This document shows, in pieces, positions 24,537 through 32,591 of a DNA stretch of 46,399 bases. This DNA comes from Thermodesulfobacteriota bacterium (GTDB lineage Bacteria; Desulfobacterota_D; UBA1144; Nemesobacterales; UBA2774): NCBI GenBank assembly GCA_035325995.1, contig DAOKYU010000013.1:1-46399 (forward strand), given 5' to 3'. Under the pieces are notes generated by a model. That model was not told the DNA's origin. It worked only from the letters and a program-made list of their open reading frames with translations, and ran no database searches. Position numbers and translations under genes: made by a program. Within the stretch, counting starts at the first letter, position 1, and each line of letters begins with the position of its first letter.

Positions 24537-25229
24537 ATGAGATACGCAGCAAGAATTCCGCTTTTGGTGTTCGTCGCGGCGCTGTGCGCCTTCGCCGTGG
24601 CGTGCGACGACGTAGAGGATGTATTCGACGACGGGCCGTCCGACGAGCCGAACTTTACCGCCGAGGGCGTAGGCGAGAACCAGGTCACCGAGCTCTTCAT
24701 CGAGATACTGGCCACGCGCGACGGCCGCAGCGTGAGCGGCGAGGGCACTGCCGTTATCGGCGGCGAGGAATACGACATAGAAGTCGTCGGCGCGTCGCTC
24801 CCGACGGACTTCGACGGCGAGGCGCCGATACCGCAGACGGATGACCAATCACCGTTCGATTACGTGTGCACGCCGAGGTTTGCACACCTGGACGTCGTGA
24901 TCAACCCGGGCGGGTTCGAGACGACGATGCGGCTCAATGAGTGCGAGGACGATAATTCCGACACGTTCGTCGAGGACGGGGTCGTCTACAACCCGTGTAA
25001 CGACGACGAGCCGGTGGTGGACGTGGAAGCGTTCAACGGCGTTTGTCTCAGCGACCCCGACAGGGGCGTCGATTTCGGAAGGGATTCGATGGTTATAGAC
25101 GAGTTCGACGGGAAGTGCACGGCAGACGCGCCGTGCGTCGTGCCGAGGGACGTTCTTATTTTCGTGCCGTCGTTTAACGGGCACATCGACGGGGACGATA
25201 TTATCGACGACATAATCGACGAATTCTAG
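24537..25229 (+). CDS. Acidic lipoprotein of unknown function
   Basis: Encodes 230 residues from the ATG at 24537, with GAGGAGG 10 nt upstream. It starts with a lipoprotein signal (RIPLLVFVAALCAFAVAC; Cys23). The mature protein is very acidic, with runs such as DDVEDVFDDGPSDEP after the lipidation site and DGDDIIDDIIDEF at the C-terminus. The middle (about 50-200) is beta-rich, with isolated cysteines (YVCTPRF, LNECEDD, NPCNDDE, GVCLSD, GKCTADAPC). The Asp-rich ends suggest divalent-cation binding (inference). It is not recognised as a family. Confidence 0.75.
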   Translation: MRYAARIPLLVFVAALCAFAVACDDVEDVFDDGPSDEPNFTAEGVGENQVTELFIEILATRDGRSVSGEGTAVIGGEEYDIEVVGASLPTDFDGEAPIPQTDDQSPFDYVCTPRFAHLDVVINPGGFETTMRLNECEDDNSDTFVEDGVVYNPCNDDEPVVDVEAFNGVCLSDPDRGVDFGRDSMVIDEFDGKCTADAPCVVPRDVLIFVPSFNGHIDGDDIIDDIIDEF

Positions 25230-25778
25230 GCGGGGAGCCCCTGCGGGCAATCGACGTAGCGGGGCGGAGATTGTCCCGGCTTTCGTGCGAGCGGTGGATA
25301 TAGCCGGGTCGCCGCTTCGTGGGGAAGCGCACAACGTGTGTTTCACGATCGTAGTTAGTTCGGATGCTACGGGCACCGGAAGCGCGGCAGGTGGTAACAG
25401 CAAGGCGCTGCTGCTTCGATTTCCTGCGCACGTGGTGCGCCGGGCCGGGGACACGTAGTGTCGTTTTCGGCATAGCGCAGGAGGTGCCGAGGCCACCTGA
25501 AGCGCGTCGGATGGTAATAGCAAGACTGCCGCTACTTCGGAATCCTGCACGCGAGGCGTGCAAAATCATCGTTCCTTCGCTAAATCCTCCAAATACTATA
25601 CCCCCACCCTGACCCTCCCCCTGGGAGGGGGAGGGAAGAGTAAGGTGGGTCGGATTTTTAACGCTCATCCACTCGATGTCTTCGGCGGGGCAGGGCTGGT
25701 GATTAAATAGAACGGACGACCGAACGGTGCTATGAATTTCCAAGTCGGCTACGTCGGATTCCTGCACGCGAGGCGTGT
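25230..25778. repeat. Intergenic repeat block 8
   Basis: An inverted E-like fragment (about 25233-25310), a divergent E element (about 25328-25440, ending GCGCAC-GTG-GTGCGC at 25426-25440), a consensus E element (25450-25562) and R1 copy 7 (25561-25777). The R1 copy ends at the stop codon of the GFA gene (25779), leaving no 3' untranslated spacer. Confidence 0.83.
25561..25777. repeat. R1 repeat copy 7 abutting a stop codon
   Basis: This copy reads GGTGGGTCGG for GGTAGGTCGG, and AATAGAACGGACGACCGAACGG near its end. Its last bases are within 2 nt of the TAG (minus strand) of the GFA-family gene. Confidence 0.88.
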
Positions 25779-26210
25779 CTACTCGTCCATCATCTCGCCT
25801 TCGCCGTCTTTGTTGGGGAATGTTTTGAACTTGGGGAGGCCGTCTTTCACGCGCAGCACAGATTCGCCGTAGCTGACGTGCATGACGGGCTTGAATTCGA
25901 GCCCCCGGAGCACGGCAGGATAGATGTCGATGAATCCCTTTCCGGGATGCTCGGAGTAAACGTGGCCGCCGCACGCCTTGCACGATTTCCTGAAGCTGTC
26001 GGGCGTTTTGTTGTATGTGAGCACGTTGTCCTCGCCCTTCGTGACCGTGAGCGCGCCGGGCCTCCAGAGTGAAAATGCGCTGACCGGCGCGGCCGACCAG
26101 TGCCGGCATGAATCGCAGTGGCAGTATCCCATGAGGAACGGGCCGCCCTCGGCTTTTATCTCGACCGCCCCGCAGAAGCAGGCCCCCGTGTAAGTTCCGT
26201 TTTCGCTCAT
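25779..26210 (-). CDS. GFA-family zinc protein (CENP-V/GFA fold)
   Basis: Encodes 143 residues from the ATG at 26210 (GGAG 8 nt upstream; upstream codons in frame look non-coding). All zinc-site cysteines of the GFA fold are present: Cys11 and Cys13 (GACFCGAVEI), Cys30, Cys32 and Cys35 (GYCHCDSCRHWS), and Cys77 and Cys80 (SCKACGGHVYSEHP). The family was named for glutathione-dependent formaldehyde activation, but most members have no proven reaction, so I name only the fold. It is the intact partner of a tandem pair with 26317-26736 on the same strand. Confidence 0.88.
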   Translation of the reverse strand: MSENGTYTGACFCGAVEIKAEGGPFLMGYCHCDSCRHWSAAPVSAFSLWRPGALTVTKGEDNVLTYNKTPDSFRKSCKACGGHVYSEHPGKGFIDIYPAVLRGLEFKPVMHVSYGESVLRVKDGLPKFKTFPNKDGEGEMMDE

Positions 26211-26316
26211 CCGATTATCTCCTGGTGTTTTGAATTGTGCTTTATATATATGATGCCAGACGATACGCTTAGTTACACATAAGGATTCGGGTGGGGTCTC
26301 GAATGCTCGCAAGCCC

Positions 26317-26736
26317 TTACCTCTTCGGTTTGTTCTCGTCCGGCATGCCGTCGAATTTCGGCAGCCCGTCGTCGATCTTCAGTACCGATTCGGCGTAGAA
26401 AATGTGGATCTCGGGCTTGAACGGGAGGCGGCGGATAACCGCGGGTCGGATGTCGATGAGACCCGATCGAGGGGTGCTCCATGTAGAGGTGGCCGCCGCA
26501 CGCCTTGCACGATTTGCGGAAGTGTCCGCGGTCTTGTTGTATGTGCGGATATTGCGGACGCCCATCGTGACGTGTACTTCGCCCGTGTTCCACAGCGCGA
26601 ACGCGTTTACGGGCGCGGCCGACCAGCGCCTGCACGAATCGCAGTGGCAGTAGCCCATCAGGATAGGCTCGCCCTCGGCTTTTATCTCGACCGCCCCGCA
26701 GAAGCAGGCCCCGGTATAAACGATCTTTTGGCTCAC
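26317..26736 (-). CDS. GFA-family paralogue with two compensating frameshifts
   Basis: A 139-codon frame from a GTG at 26736. The first 69 residues match the neighbouring GFA protein closely (YTGACFCGAVEIKAEG, GYCHCDSCRRWSAAPVNAF). Then, from about 26524 to 26460, the frame reads TSANRARRAAATSTWSTP, while the -1 alternative frame of the same bases reads FRKSCKACGGHLYMEHPS, the expected family sequence. After that the original frame again matches (GLIDIRPAV). So one base was lost near 26520-26524 and one gained near 26458-26464. As translated, the protein lacks the second zinc pair (CKAC) and is probably inactive, unless the shifts are sequencing errors. Confidence 0.75.
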   Translation of the reverse strand: MSQKIVYTGACFCGAVEIKAEGEPILMGYCHCDSCRRWSAAPVNAFALWNTGEVHVTMGVRNIRTYNKTADTSANRARRAAATSTWSTPRSGLIDIRPAVIRRLPFKPEIHIFYAESVLKIDDGLPKFDGMPDENKPKR

Positions 26737-27120
26737 GATTCGTCTCGTTCGATGAGCGTCGGCGGAGCGGCGGCTTCACACATTCGCTCGGCCCGGCGGC
26801 ATTGTCGTCTGGCGGCTATAGTAAACAGGACTAGGAAAATTTCGTGACAAGAGCAAGTGGCAGGCGGACCACGTCCGCAGGCAATCGGCGTAGCTTAGCC
26901 TGAGCGATTAGAACGGTCCGTGCGTACGTCCGGTTAGCCCGGCCGCCGCTTCGTCGGGAAAGATACTACACCGGGCGCTGCCCGTCTGCACGGTGAAATA
27001 TGCAATCGCAGAGGGATGTGAAACGTCTCGCGGTGCTCTGAATATAAACCGCTTGCTTTCGTTCCGCTGCATAATACAATTGTTTATCGAAATATATCGA
27101 AATATTGAGGAGGTATTGTC
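26737..27120. repeat. Intergenic region with inverted E fragment and promoter area
   Basis: An inverted terminal hairpin GCGGAC-CAC-GTCCGC (26864-26878) is followed by AGGCAATCGGCGTAGC, the reverse complement of the E-element 3' part. The 3' end is AT-rich, with a possible promoter TTGCTT (27053-27058)/TACAAT (27075-27080) and a direct repeat ATCGAAATAT (two copies, about 27088-27106) just before AGGAGG and the GTG at 27121. Confidence 0.6.
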
Positions 27121-27726
27121 GTGAGACAATCATACATTACAGCGGCGGTAGTTTGTTTTGCGTTGTCGGGGGCGATGGCTCCGGCGGCGCTCGGGCAGTC
27201 GGCGGGTGATCCGGTGGGCCCGCTTTCGGACCTCGTCGGCGCGAGGGCCGGGCAGCAGGCCGAAGCCGAGGTGAAGGCCAAGGGGTACACGTGGGTGAGA
27301 ACGGAGAAGGGCAAGGAAAGCTCTTACAGCTACTGGACCGAGAAGGGTTCGGACAACTGCGTTTCGATTCGCACGGCGGACGGGCTTTACGAGGCGATAG
27401 CTTACGCGCCCAAGCCCGACTGCGAGGGCAATACGGAGAAGGAGCCCGGAAGGACGACGGTGTCGCAGAGCAAGTGCAGGCTCTACGACGAGAAGAGCGA
27501 CAATTACAAGTATGAAGGGGACTGCGAGATGATCCACATTCGGTCGGGCAACGTTTACGACGTGACGCTCGGGAACGGCGACGCTTATCACTTCCTCGGG
27601 CATGGCAGCAAGTACAGGCTTTCGACCCCGAAGGGAGCGTCCGACAATAAGGTCACGAAGCTCGAAAAAAACGGGAGCACCGTGTTCGACTGGCAGGATT
27701 GGAAGCTCACGGTCTCGGAGCAATGA
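27121..27726 (+). CDS. Exported protein of unknown function
   Basis: A 201-residue precursor with a GTG start and AGGAGG about 7 nt upstream. The signal peptide (MRQSYITAAVVCFALSGAMA...) is cleaved near ALG-QS. An acidic/Gly linker leads to a compact domain (about 45-195) containing AKGYTWVRTEKGKESSYSYW, DNCVSIRTADGLYEAIAYAP, and CRLYDEKSDNYKYEGDCEM, with cysteines probably paired. It looks like a small soluble periplasmic beta-domain, perhaps inhibitor-like. I do not recognise the family with certainty and give no function. Confidence 0.75.
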   Translation: MRQSYITAAVVCFALSGAMAPAALGQSAGDPVGPLSDLVGARAGQQAEAEVKAKGYTWVRTEKGKESSYSYWTEKGSDNCVSIRTADGLYEAIAYAPKPDCEGNTEKEPGRTTVSQSKCRLYDEKSDNYKYEGDCEMIHIRSGNVYDVTLGNGDAYHFLGHGSKYRLSTPKGASDNKVTKLEKNGSTVFDWQDWKLTVSEQ

Positions 27727-28099
27727 CGCGATGCTGTCGTAACCGAAATTCAGTGCGGGCGCCGGGCTCGCCGGGGCACGGTTCCCGCCTCGCCTGAATT
27801 ACGCACGAGGGCGCGGTTCTTCACCGCGTTCGTGCATATTCCCGAAAGAGCGCTTCTTCGCGGGCTTCGCATGCCCGCAAAACCGTGGCGTTGACCGCAG
27901 ACGGAAGGCAACCTATACTTGGGGTCAGGGGAGTATGGGGCCCCGACACACCGCGCGACTCCTCCTCCGCCGAATACGGAGAGGAGAGCACGCCGCGGTG
28001 AGCGCTTCGGGAGCGGGGCGGTCCGGAGTGCGGCACTCGAATACCGGCAAGAGTAGTTTCCAGGCAGTCGGCCTATCACATCTCAAGAGGAGCAAATAT
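27727..28099. other. Intergenic region with no gene seen
   Basis: GC-rich sequence between the exported unknown and the cupin gene. I see no E or R1 repeat and no convincing coding frame. The last bases (AAGAGGAG, about 28085-28092) are the cupin ribosome-binding site. Confidence 0.5.
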
Positions 28100-28525
28100 A
28101 TGGTTCCGGTAGTAGATTCCACGAAGTTAAAGAGAGCGGAAGTCTGGGGGGAGGGCGATTCCGCCGTCCACTGGGCGGGGGCGTTCGCCGTTTACGGCGG
28201 GCACGGCACGACGCAGTCGTCCACCATAGTGTACGAGATCGAGCCGGGGCACAGGCTCGGATGGCACACGGACGCAACCGAGGAGACGCAGTACATCATA
28301 GCGGGGAAGGGGAAGCTCTTCCTCGAGGACGGCACGACGCACGACGTCGGCCCGGGGAGCGTGTTCGTTCTGCCGACGGGGCTTAAGCACGACCTCGCGA
28401 ACGCGGGCACGGAGACTCTCCGGGCGGTGGCATTCTTCGCGGCGGCGATGTTCACACAGACCTTCGACGACGTGATGATGCCGCCGAAGTCGCATGTGCT
28501 GGGGACGCCGAATAGGGAGGGGTAG
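28100..28525 (+). CDS. Cupin-domain protein
   Basis: Encodes 141 residues from the ATG at 28100, with AAGAGGAG 7 nt upstream. It is a single cupin barrel. Motif 1 region: YEIEPGHRLGWHTDATEETQ, with His and Glu in the metal positions (the first His of a classical G-x5-HxH is replaced, so WHTDATEE supplies the ligands). Motif 2: GPGSVFVLPTGLKHDLANAG, with the conserved P-x-G-x-x-H. A metal such as Fe or Mn may be bound. The substrate is unknown; stand-alone cupins range from isomerases to dioxygenases and sensors. It is the last GC-rich gene before the DarTG insertion. Confidence 0.85.
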   Translation: MVPVVDSTKLKRAEVWGEGDSAVHWAGAFAVYGGHGTTQSSTIVYEIEPGHRLGWHTDATEETQYIIAGKGKLFLEDGTTHDVGPGSVFVLPTGLKHDLANAGTETLRAVAFFAAAMFTQTFDDVMMPPKSHVLGTPNREG

Positions 28526-28641
28526 GAGAGGGGGCGCGGATTTAAAAACAGGCAGGGTTTTGAAAAGCCCCGGGTTTGGTGAGCTTGAAAGGGGAATGCC
28601 CGAACTACGTGTAGAAATAGTAAGAAAGGTAGAGATATAGC

Positions 28642-29790
28642 TCAGTTAAGCTGTGACTCGGATTTCATTTCTTCTTCAGACATTTTGCCTGGACGTATAT
28701 CGAGCCAATCAAGTATAGCCAGATTTCGAATGGTGTTAGTGACGTCTTCTTTGTCCAGAGGAACCCTACGACGTTTCTTCCATTCCATAACTTCATTTAA
28801 TATTTCGTCTTCTGAGGGCTTTTGAGATTTTTTTTCTTTAAGCTCTAGATATGCGAAATGAACAGTCGCAGCTATTTCCGCCTGTGTTGTATTTTGTATT
28901 CTACTGAACAGATCGGCAAGTTTATTTATGGTTTCTTGTTTCGACTCGATTTCTTTTCTATAATTTTGGATTTTTCGTGCGTCTGGATATGTGTCACCTA
29001 CTTTAACAATGAACATGGAGCCTTTCTTATCTTCTTTCACCAGGCCATTATTAACCAGTTTCGTCAGTTTAGATTTCAGGTTCGGTGCAAAAGGTCCGAA
29101 ACTGCCTCTTTTGAAGTCTAACCCTGTATTCAATCCACTGGTTGTGGCGAAGTAAGCAAGCTTATTCAGCATGGTTCTACCTATCGGCCAGCGATATCTG
29201 TTGTTTTCAATTCTGTTGAGAACTTCAATAATTGAAATGAATCCGGATTCAATCCGGTTCTTAGGCGTATTTTTTTGTTCAATTAGTTGTGAATCACTCG
29301 GCTGCTCAAGAAATTCAGGCTCTAATTGTCCTTTTGGGGTTCCATGTGGCGCATACAATTGAACCGGTATCTCCAATTTTTTGAGGTGGCGATATAGTGT
29401 AGGACCAACAATTTCCCAGTTCAATTCACCTAAGCCACAGCCGAGAGGAGGAACGGCTAATGAAACGATACCCCAATTCTTGTAGTGCTTTTCAAGATAA
29501 TTTAAACCCTCTTCAATGTCTGAGAGCTTAGAAACTGAACGCCAATGATCTTTTGTCGGGAATAATAGAATCCATGGTTTGATCAGCCTCTTAAATATGT
29601 AAGGTTTCCCGAGTTTGACCTTTCCCAATTTGCATTGTTCCACATAGTCCTGATACATATCGGGGAATCTTTTCTTAAATTCCAGAGCAAGACCTTTTCC
29701 CATAACCCCGACACAGTTCACAGTATTGACAAGGGTTTGGGCATCTGATTTGAAAATATCGCCAACCAAGATTTGGGGTTTAATAGTCAT
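28642..29790 (-). CDS. darG: DarG-type antitoxin (macro domain, DNA ADP-ribosyl glycohydrolase)
   Basis: A 382-residue protein. The macro domain (1 to about 155) carries the ADP-ribose-binding signatures NTVNCVGVMGKGLA (22-35) and VPPLGCGLGELNW. Macro domains of the DarG type remove ADP-ribose from thymidine in DNA, reversing DarT. The C-terminal region (about 185-382) matches the usual toxin-neutralising half of long DarG proteins. It lies 9 nt downstream of the DarT-like gene with no clear Shine-Dalgarno, which suggests translational coupling so that antitoxin follows toxin. AT-rich composition sets the pair apart from its neighbours. Confidence 0.92.
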   Translation of the reverse strand: MTIKPQILVGDIFKSDAQTLVNTVNCVGVMGKGLALEFKKRFPDMYQDYVEQCKLGKVKLGKPYIFKRLIKPWILLFPTKDHWRSVSKLSDIEEGLNYLEKHYKNWGIVSLAVPPLGCGLGELNWEIVGPTLYRHLKKLEIPVQLYAPHGTPKGQLEPEFLEQPSDSQLIEQKNTPKNRIESGFISIIEVLNRIENNRYRWPIGRTMLNKLAYFATTSGLNTGLDFKRGSFGPFAPNLKSKLTKLVNNGLVKEDKKGSMFIVKVGDTYPDARKIQNYRKEIESKQETINKLADLFSRIQNTTQAEIAATVHFAYLELKEKKSQKPSEDEILNEVMEWKKRRRVPLDKEDVTNTIRNLAILDWLDIRPGKMSEEEMKSESQLN

Positions 29791-29799
29791 GTTTGTTGG

Positions 29800-30405
29800 T
29801 TATCGAAAAAACATGTCACTGTTAATACATACATTATCACAAATATTATGACCGTCTAATAGTTCTATTATTCTTTCATAGCTTTCTATACAAGACACAC
29901 AAATTCCTGATATTAAACTCGGAGGTACGCAATTTGGAACTAAAACTTCTGCACATACAGATGATTTTCGTCGAAGATACGTAGGATAGTGATCGTGATT
30001 CCAATCACGTAGAAAGATAAGAGAACTATCGAGTTTCCACAACTCTTTTGTCGAATAAAAGTTCCGCCAATCAGAAGATGCGTTCATATCCGTAACCATT
30101 ACTCCTGTTGTGTTCATAATTTTAGGAGCAACTCGAAGCACGCATAGATCCTTATGCCAACTTTTCCGTTTATACATCATAGCATTTCTAGGGTTGAAAT
30201 ATAAATTGGCGTGGTCATGGAGGTGCGTACCATTTGGTAATGTTATATTGTCTCTAATTTCTTGAACTTTAGGGTCATCTATTTGCTGCGGTCTAATTCT
30301 CTGAGCACGGATTCTATTGTGACTTAATATCCCCTTTTCCAGGATCGATGGGATATTATCAATATTGGTAATAAAATGTAGGTACTCTATTTCTGAAAAT
30401 TCCAT
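29800..30405 (-). CDS. darT: DarT-type toxin (ssDNA thymidine ADP-ribosyltransferase)
   Basis: A 201-residue DarT (DUF4433) protein. DarT attaches ADP-ribose from NAD+ to thymidine in single-stranded DNA, blocking replication; with DarG it forms a toxin-antitoxin pair that acts against phage. Visible features are the N-terminal YLHFITNIDNIPSILEKGILSHNRI (NAD-binding His10), the DHANLYFNPRNAMMYKR block (Arg73 region) and CAEVLVP with Glu153, the position of the catalytic glutamate. Length is normal for the family. It is the first gene of the pair; the ATG at 30405 has only AT-rich sequence in front. Its upstream side runs into a truncated GYF-like gene (30460-30567). Confidence 0.92.
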   Translation of the reverse strand: MEFSEIEYLHFITNIDNIPSILEKGILSHNRIRAQRIRPQQIDDPKVQEIRDNITLPNGTHLHDHANLYFNPRNAMMYKRKSWHKDLCVLRVAPKIMNTTGVMVTDMNASSDWRNFYSTKELWKLDSSLIFLRDWNHDHYPTYLRRKSSVCAEVLVPNCVPPSLISGICVSCIESYERIIELLDGHNICDNVCINSDMFFR

Positions 30406-30459
30406 TTATAGTAAAATACCATTTAATAATGGATATGTAATATTTCTAAGCAGCTCAAA

Positions 30460-30567
30460 TTAAAGAATTTCTATAAATAAACTCTGCCTCTTATGTCGGG
30501 AATCAAGCGGGCCCCACGGCTGTCCGTCCTTTTCGTAGTACCAGATTTGCTCGTTCAGGATATTCAT
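30460..30567 (-). pseudogene. Truncated GYF_2-like domain gene
   Basis: A 35-codon frame from the ATG at 30567, with a G-rich GGGAGGGAAT ribosome site, reads MNILNEQIWYYEKDGQPWGP and then LDSRHKRQ before drifting into AT-rich sequence. IWYYEKDGQPWGP is the start of a GYF_2-type domain, the same kind of domain that begins the next gene upstream (KIWHYDSGNRPRGPY). It starts 11 nt after that gene's stop, so it was the next gene of the operon and was cut about 20 codons in. The AT-rich DarTG segment begins at the break. Confidence 0.75.
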
Positions 30568-30577
30568 ATTCCCTCCC

Positions 30578-31339
30578 TCACCTCCCCATTGCCGCGCCGA
30601 GGACCCCGGCGAGGAATATTAGCGCCGCTGCCGTGAAGAAGTAGAAGATCGGCGAGAGGATGTGGTAGTCGAAGTGCTCGACCTCGGTGCGGGAGAGCCT
30701 GTCCCACGGGGCGACGCCGTGCCGTTTGAGGGCCCTGTAGCCGAGCGCCTGCATTACGAGCCCCACGACCGGGAGCGCCATGCCCATGCCCATCGCCCAA
30801 ACGCGGAGGCTCCGGCGGAGGGACTGCGCGATGCCGGGCTTTTGTCCTTCCGAATCCGCGATGTGAATCCCGAGAAGGTACTTGCCCGGCGTCGTGCCGT
30901 AGGCGGTTATGAGCGCGGCCTCGACGAAGGCCCATATCAACGTTAGTAGAATGACGGCGATAATCATCTGGCCGACGGTCATCGTCAGGATCCCTCGGAT
31001 GCTCGAAAACGTGAGCATCGAGACGACGACGGCCACGAAGACGAACGTCATGTAGTCGAGGTGCCGCGCGAAGTACCGCGCCCACGGCTGCATCTGGCTC
31101 ACGTAGACGAAGCCCGGGCCGGCGGGGACGGTAGGGTCGTCGTGAAGGGGCTCGCCCCTGGCGAAGCGCGCCTTGAACGGCTCTACCGTCGCAGCGGGGA
31201 GCCATTCTTCCATCGGGTGCGCCCAGACGAGCGTCTGCCCGGTGACTTCGCCCTCGGCTATGCGCCCTTCGATCTCGGATTCGGTGTAGGGGCCGCGCGG
31301 CCTGTTGCCGCTGTCGTAGTGCCAGATTTTTCCTTTCAT
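30578..31339 (-). CDS. GYF_2-RDD membrane protein
   Basis: Encodes 253 residues from the ATG at 31339; an upstream in-frame extension looks non-coding. Residues 1 to about 50 form a GYF_2 domain (IWHYDSGNRPRGPYTESEIEGRI, VWAHPMEEWLPAA). An RDD domain (about 75-225) follows, with the Arg-containing PWARYFARHLDYMTFVF start, the YGTTPGKYLLGIHI motif, and a final transmembrane pair. RDD proteins are integral inner-membrane proteins of mostly unknown transport or assembly function; GYF domains bind proline-rich peptides. It lies 66 bp after another RDD gene and upstream of a broken GYF_2 gene. Confidence 0.85.
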   Translation of the reverse strand: MKGKIWHYDSGNRPRGPYTESEIEGRIAEGEVTGQTLVWAHPMEEWLPAATVEPFKARFARGEPLHDDPTVPAGPGFVYVSQMQPWARYFARHLDYMTFVFVAVVVSMLTFSSIRGILTMTVGQMIIAVILLTLIWAFVEAALITAYGTTPGKYLLGIHIADSEGQKPGIAQSLRRSLRVWAMGMGMALPVVGLVMQALGYRALKRHGVAPWDRLSRTEVEHFDYHILSPIFYFFTAAALIFLAGVLGAAMGR

Positions 31340-31405
31340 CTTTACTCTGTAGCCCTCAGTACGAATTAATTGGATGCTTGTATGCCAACGACAAATCTCC
31401 ATTCT

Positions 31406-32590
31406 TTAAGTGAGAAAGATAAGAATGAGTAGCTTCATCAGCGTGTTTAACAGATAAAGTAAGATAAGTGACCAGAATATTGCCAGAATCAACAACGAGA
31501 AAGAGAATTTGATTTTTTTATGGATTACAAGGAAATTTCCGGCTTTGTCCCAATTGGTAATTCCATTATTTTTCAACCGGTCGTATGCAATATAGTTAGT
31601 CACAAGACTCAGTATCGGTATGCCCAAGCCCTCACCGTTAAACCAAACACCGATGCTACGGTTCAAAGCGGATTTGTAGGAAAGGAGGGATTTGTCTTCA
31701 TTCAGAACATAAGTTCCAAGCACGTACTTGCCCGGTGTAGTGCCAAACCTGCTCAAAAAGAATGGCTCGATAAAAACCCAAATGAATATTCCAACCATGC
31801 CAAATAGAGTATCTGTGACCCTGTTCGAAGAAATCAAGGTAAGGAAGTCGTAATCTATTATTGCCATAACGGTAAATAGAAAAATACCGACTATCCAGTA
31901 ATCGGTGGTCCTTGCTATGAGCCTCACCCACGGGCGGGCGGCCGGGACTCCTTCCTCGAAATAGTGCCCGGCGGATGTGTCGCCAGGCGGTGTAGCCGTA
32001 CCTGTGGATTTATCTTCCCCGCTACTATCGAGGGTGAGGTCTACCATTTTCCAGCTCCCAAAACTGTTTTCGAAATAGAGATGCTGCTTGGTATCGGCAT
32101 GGGGGAATTTTATGGTTACCTTGCTGGACCGGCTGTCGATGCCGGATATTGTAAAGTTGCAGAATCCGCTCGATTCGCCGTACCCGACTTCTCTTGCGAA
32201 TATTTCCATAAAGCGGGCGTCGATGCTTTTACTTTCGGATGAGGTAGCCTCGTCCTGGAACGGGTTGATGCCGTAGATGTAGAGCTGTCCGATTATGTGG
32301 GTGGCGAGCTTTACCGCGAGGCCGTTCCCGCTCTGCCGTTTTATAGCATTCTCGACGGCTTTCCTGCGCTGATTGCGAAGATATTCTTCCTTGTCGATAT
32401 GCGACATGAATGCATCGACGTCGCCCCGGCAGGCTGCTTCGCGCATCTGTTCGAGCGCCGCCTCGGGCGAGCCGCCCCCGCACGACGAGAGGGCGAGGGA
32501 CATGATTATTGCCAGCACCGCACCCGGGACTGTTCTATGTATAAGGTGTCTGTTATTCCTCATTCGCCGGTTGGTTCCCTGTCGCGTCAT
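31406..32590 (-). CDS. Lipobox-bearing protein fused to an RDD membrane domain
   Basis: A 394-residue protein of unusual order. The N-terminus is a lipoprotein-like signal with lipobox LALSSC (Cys37 from the ATG at 32590; Met10 at 32563 is the alternative start). Then a soluble domain of about 150 residues (SPEAALEQMREAACRGDVDAFMSHID) resembles DUF4878-type extracellular helper domains. From about 215 comes an RDD domain (ARPWVRLIARTTDYWIVGIF, FGTTPGKYVLGTYV) and two further hydrophobic segments. The ATG lies one base after the ORF6N gene stop, so translation may be coupled. The RDD half is AT-richer than the lipoprotein half, hinting at fusion of two sources. Confidence 0.8.
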   Translation of the reverse strand: MTRQGTNRRMRNNRHLIHRTVPGAVLAIIMSLALSSCGGGSPEAALEQMREAACRGDVDAFMSHIDKEEYLRNQRRKAVENAIKRQSGNGLAVKLATHIIGQLYIYGINPFQDEATSSESKSIDARFMEIFAREVGYGESSGFCNFTISGIDSRSSKVTIKFPHADTKQHLYFENSFGSWKMVDLTLDSSGEDKSTGTATPPGDTSAGHYFEEGVPAARPWVRLIARTTDYWIVGIFLFTVMAIIDYDFLTLISSNRVTDTLFGMVGIFIWVFIEPFFLSRFGTTPGKYVLGTYVLNEDKSLLSYKSALNRSIGVWFNGEGLGIPILSLVTNYIAYDRLKNNGITNWDKAGNFLVIHKKIKFSFSLLILAIFWSLILLYLLNTLMKLLILIFLT

Positions 32591-32591
32591 T

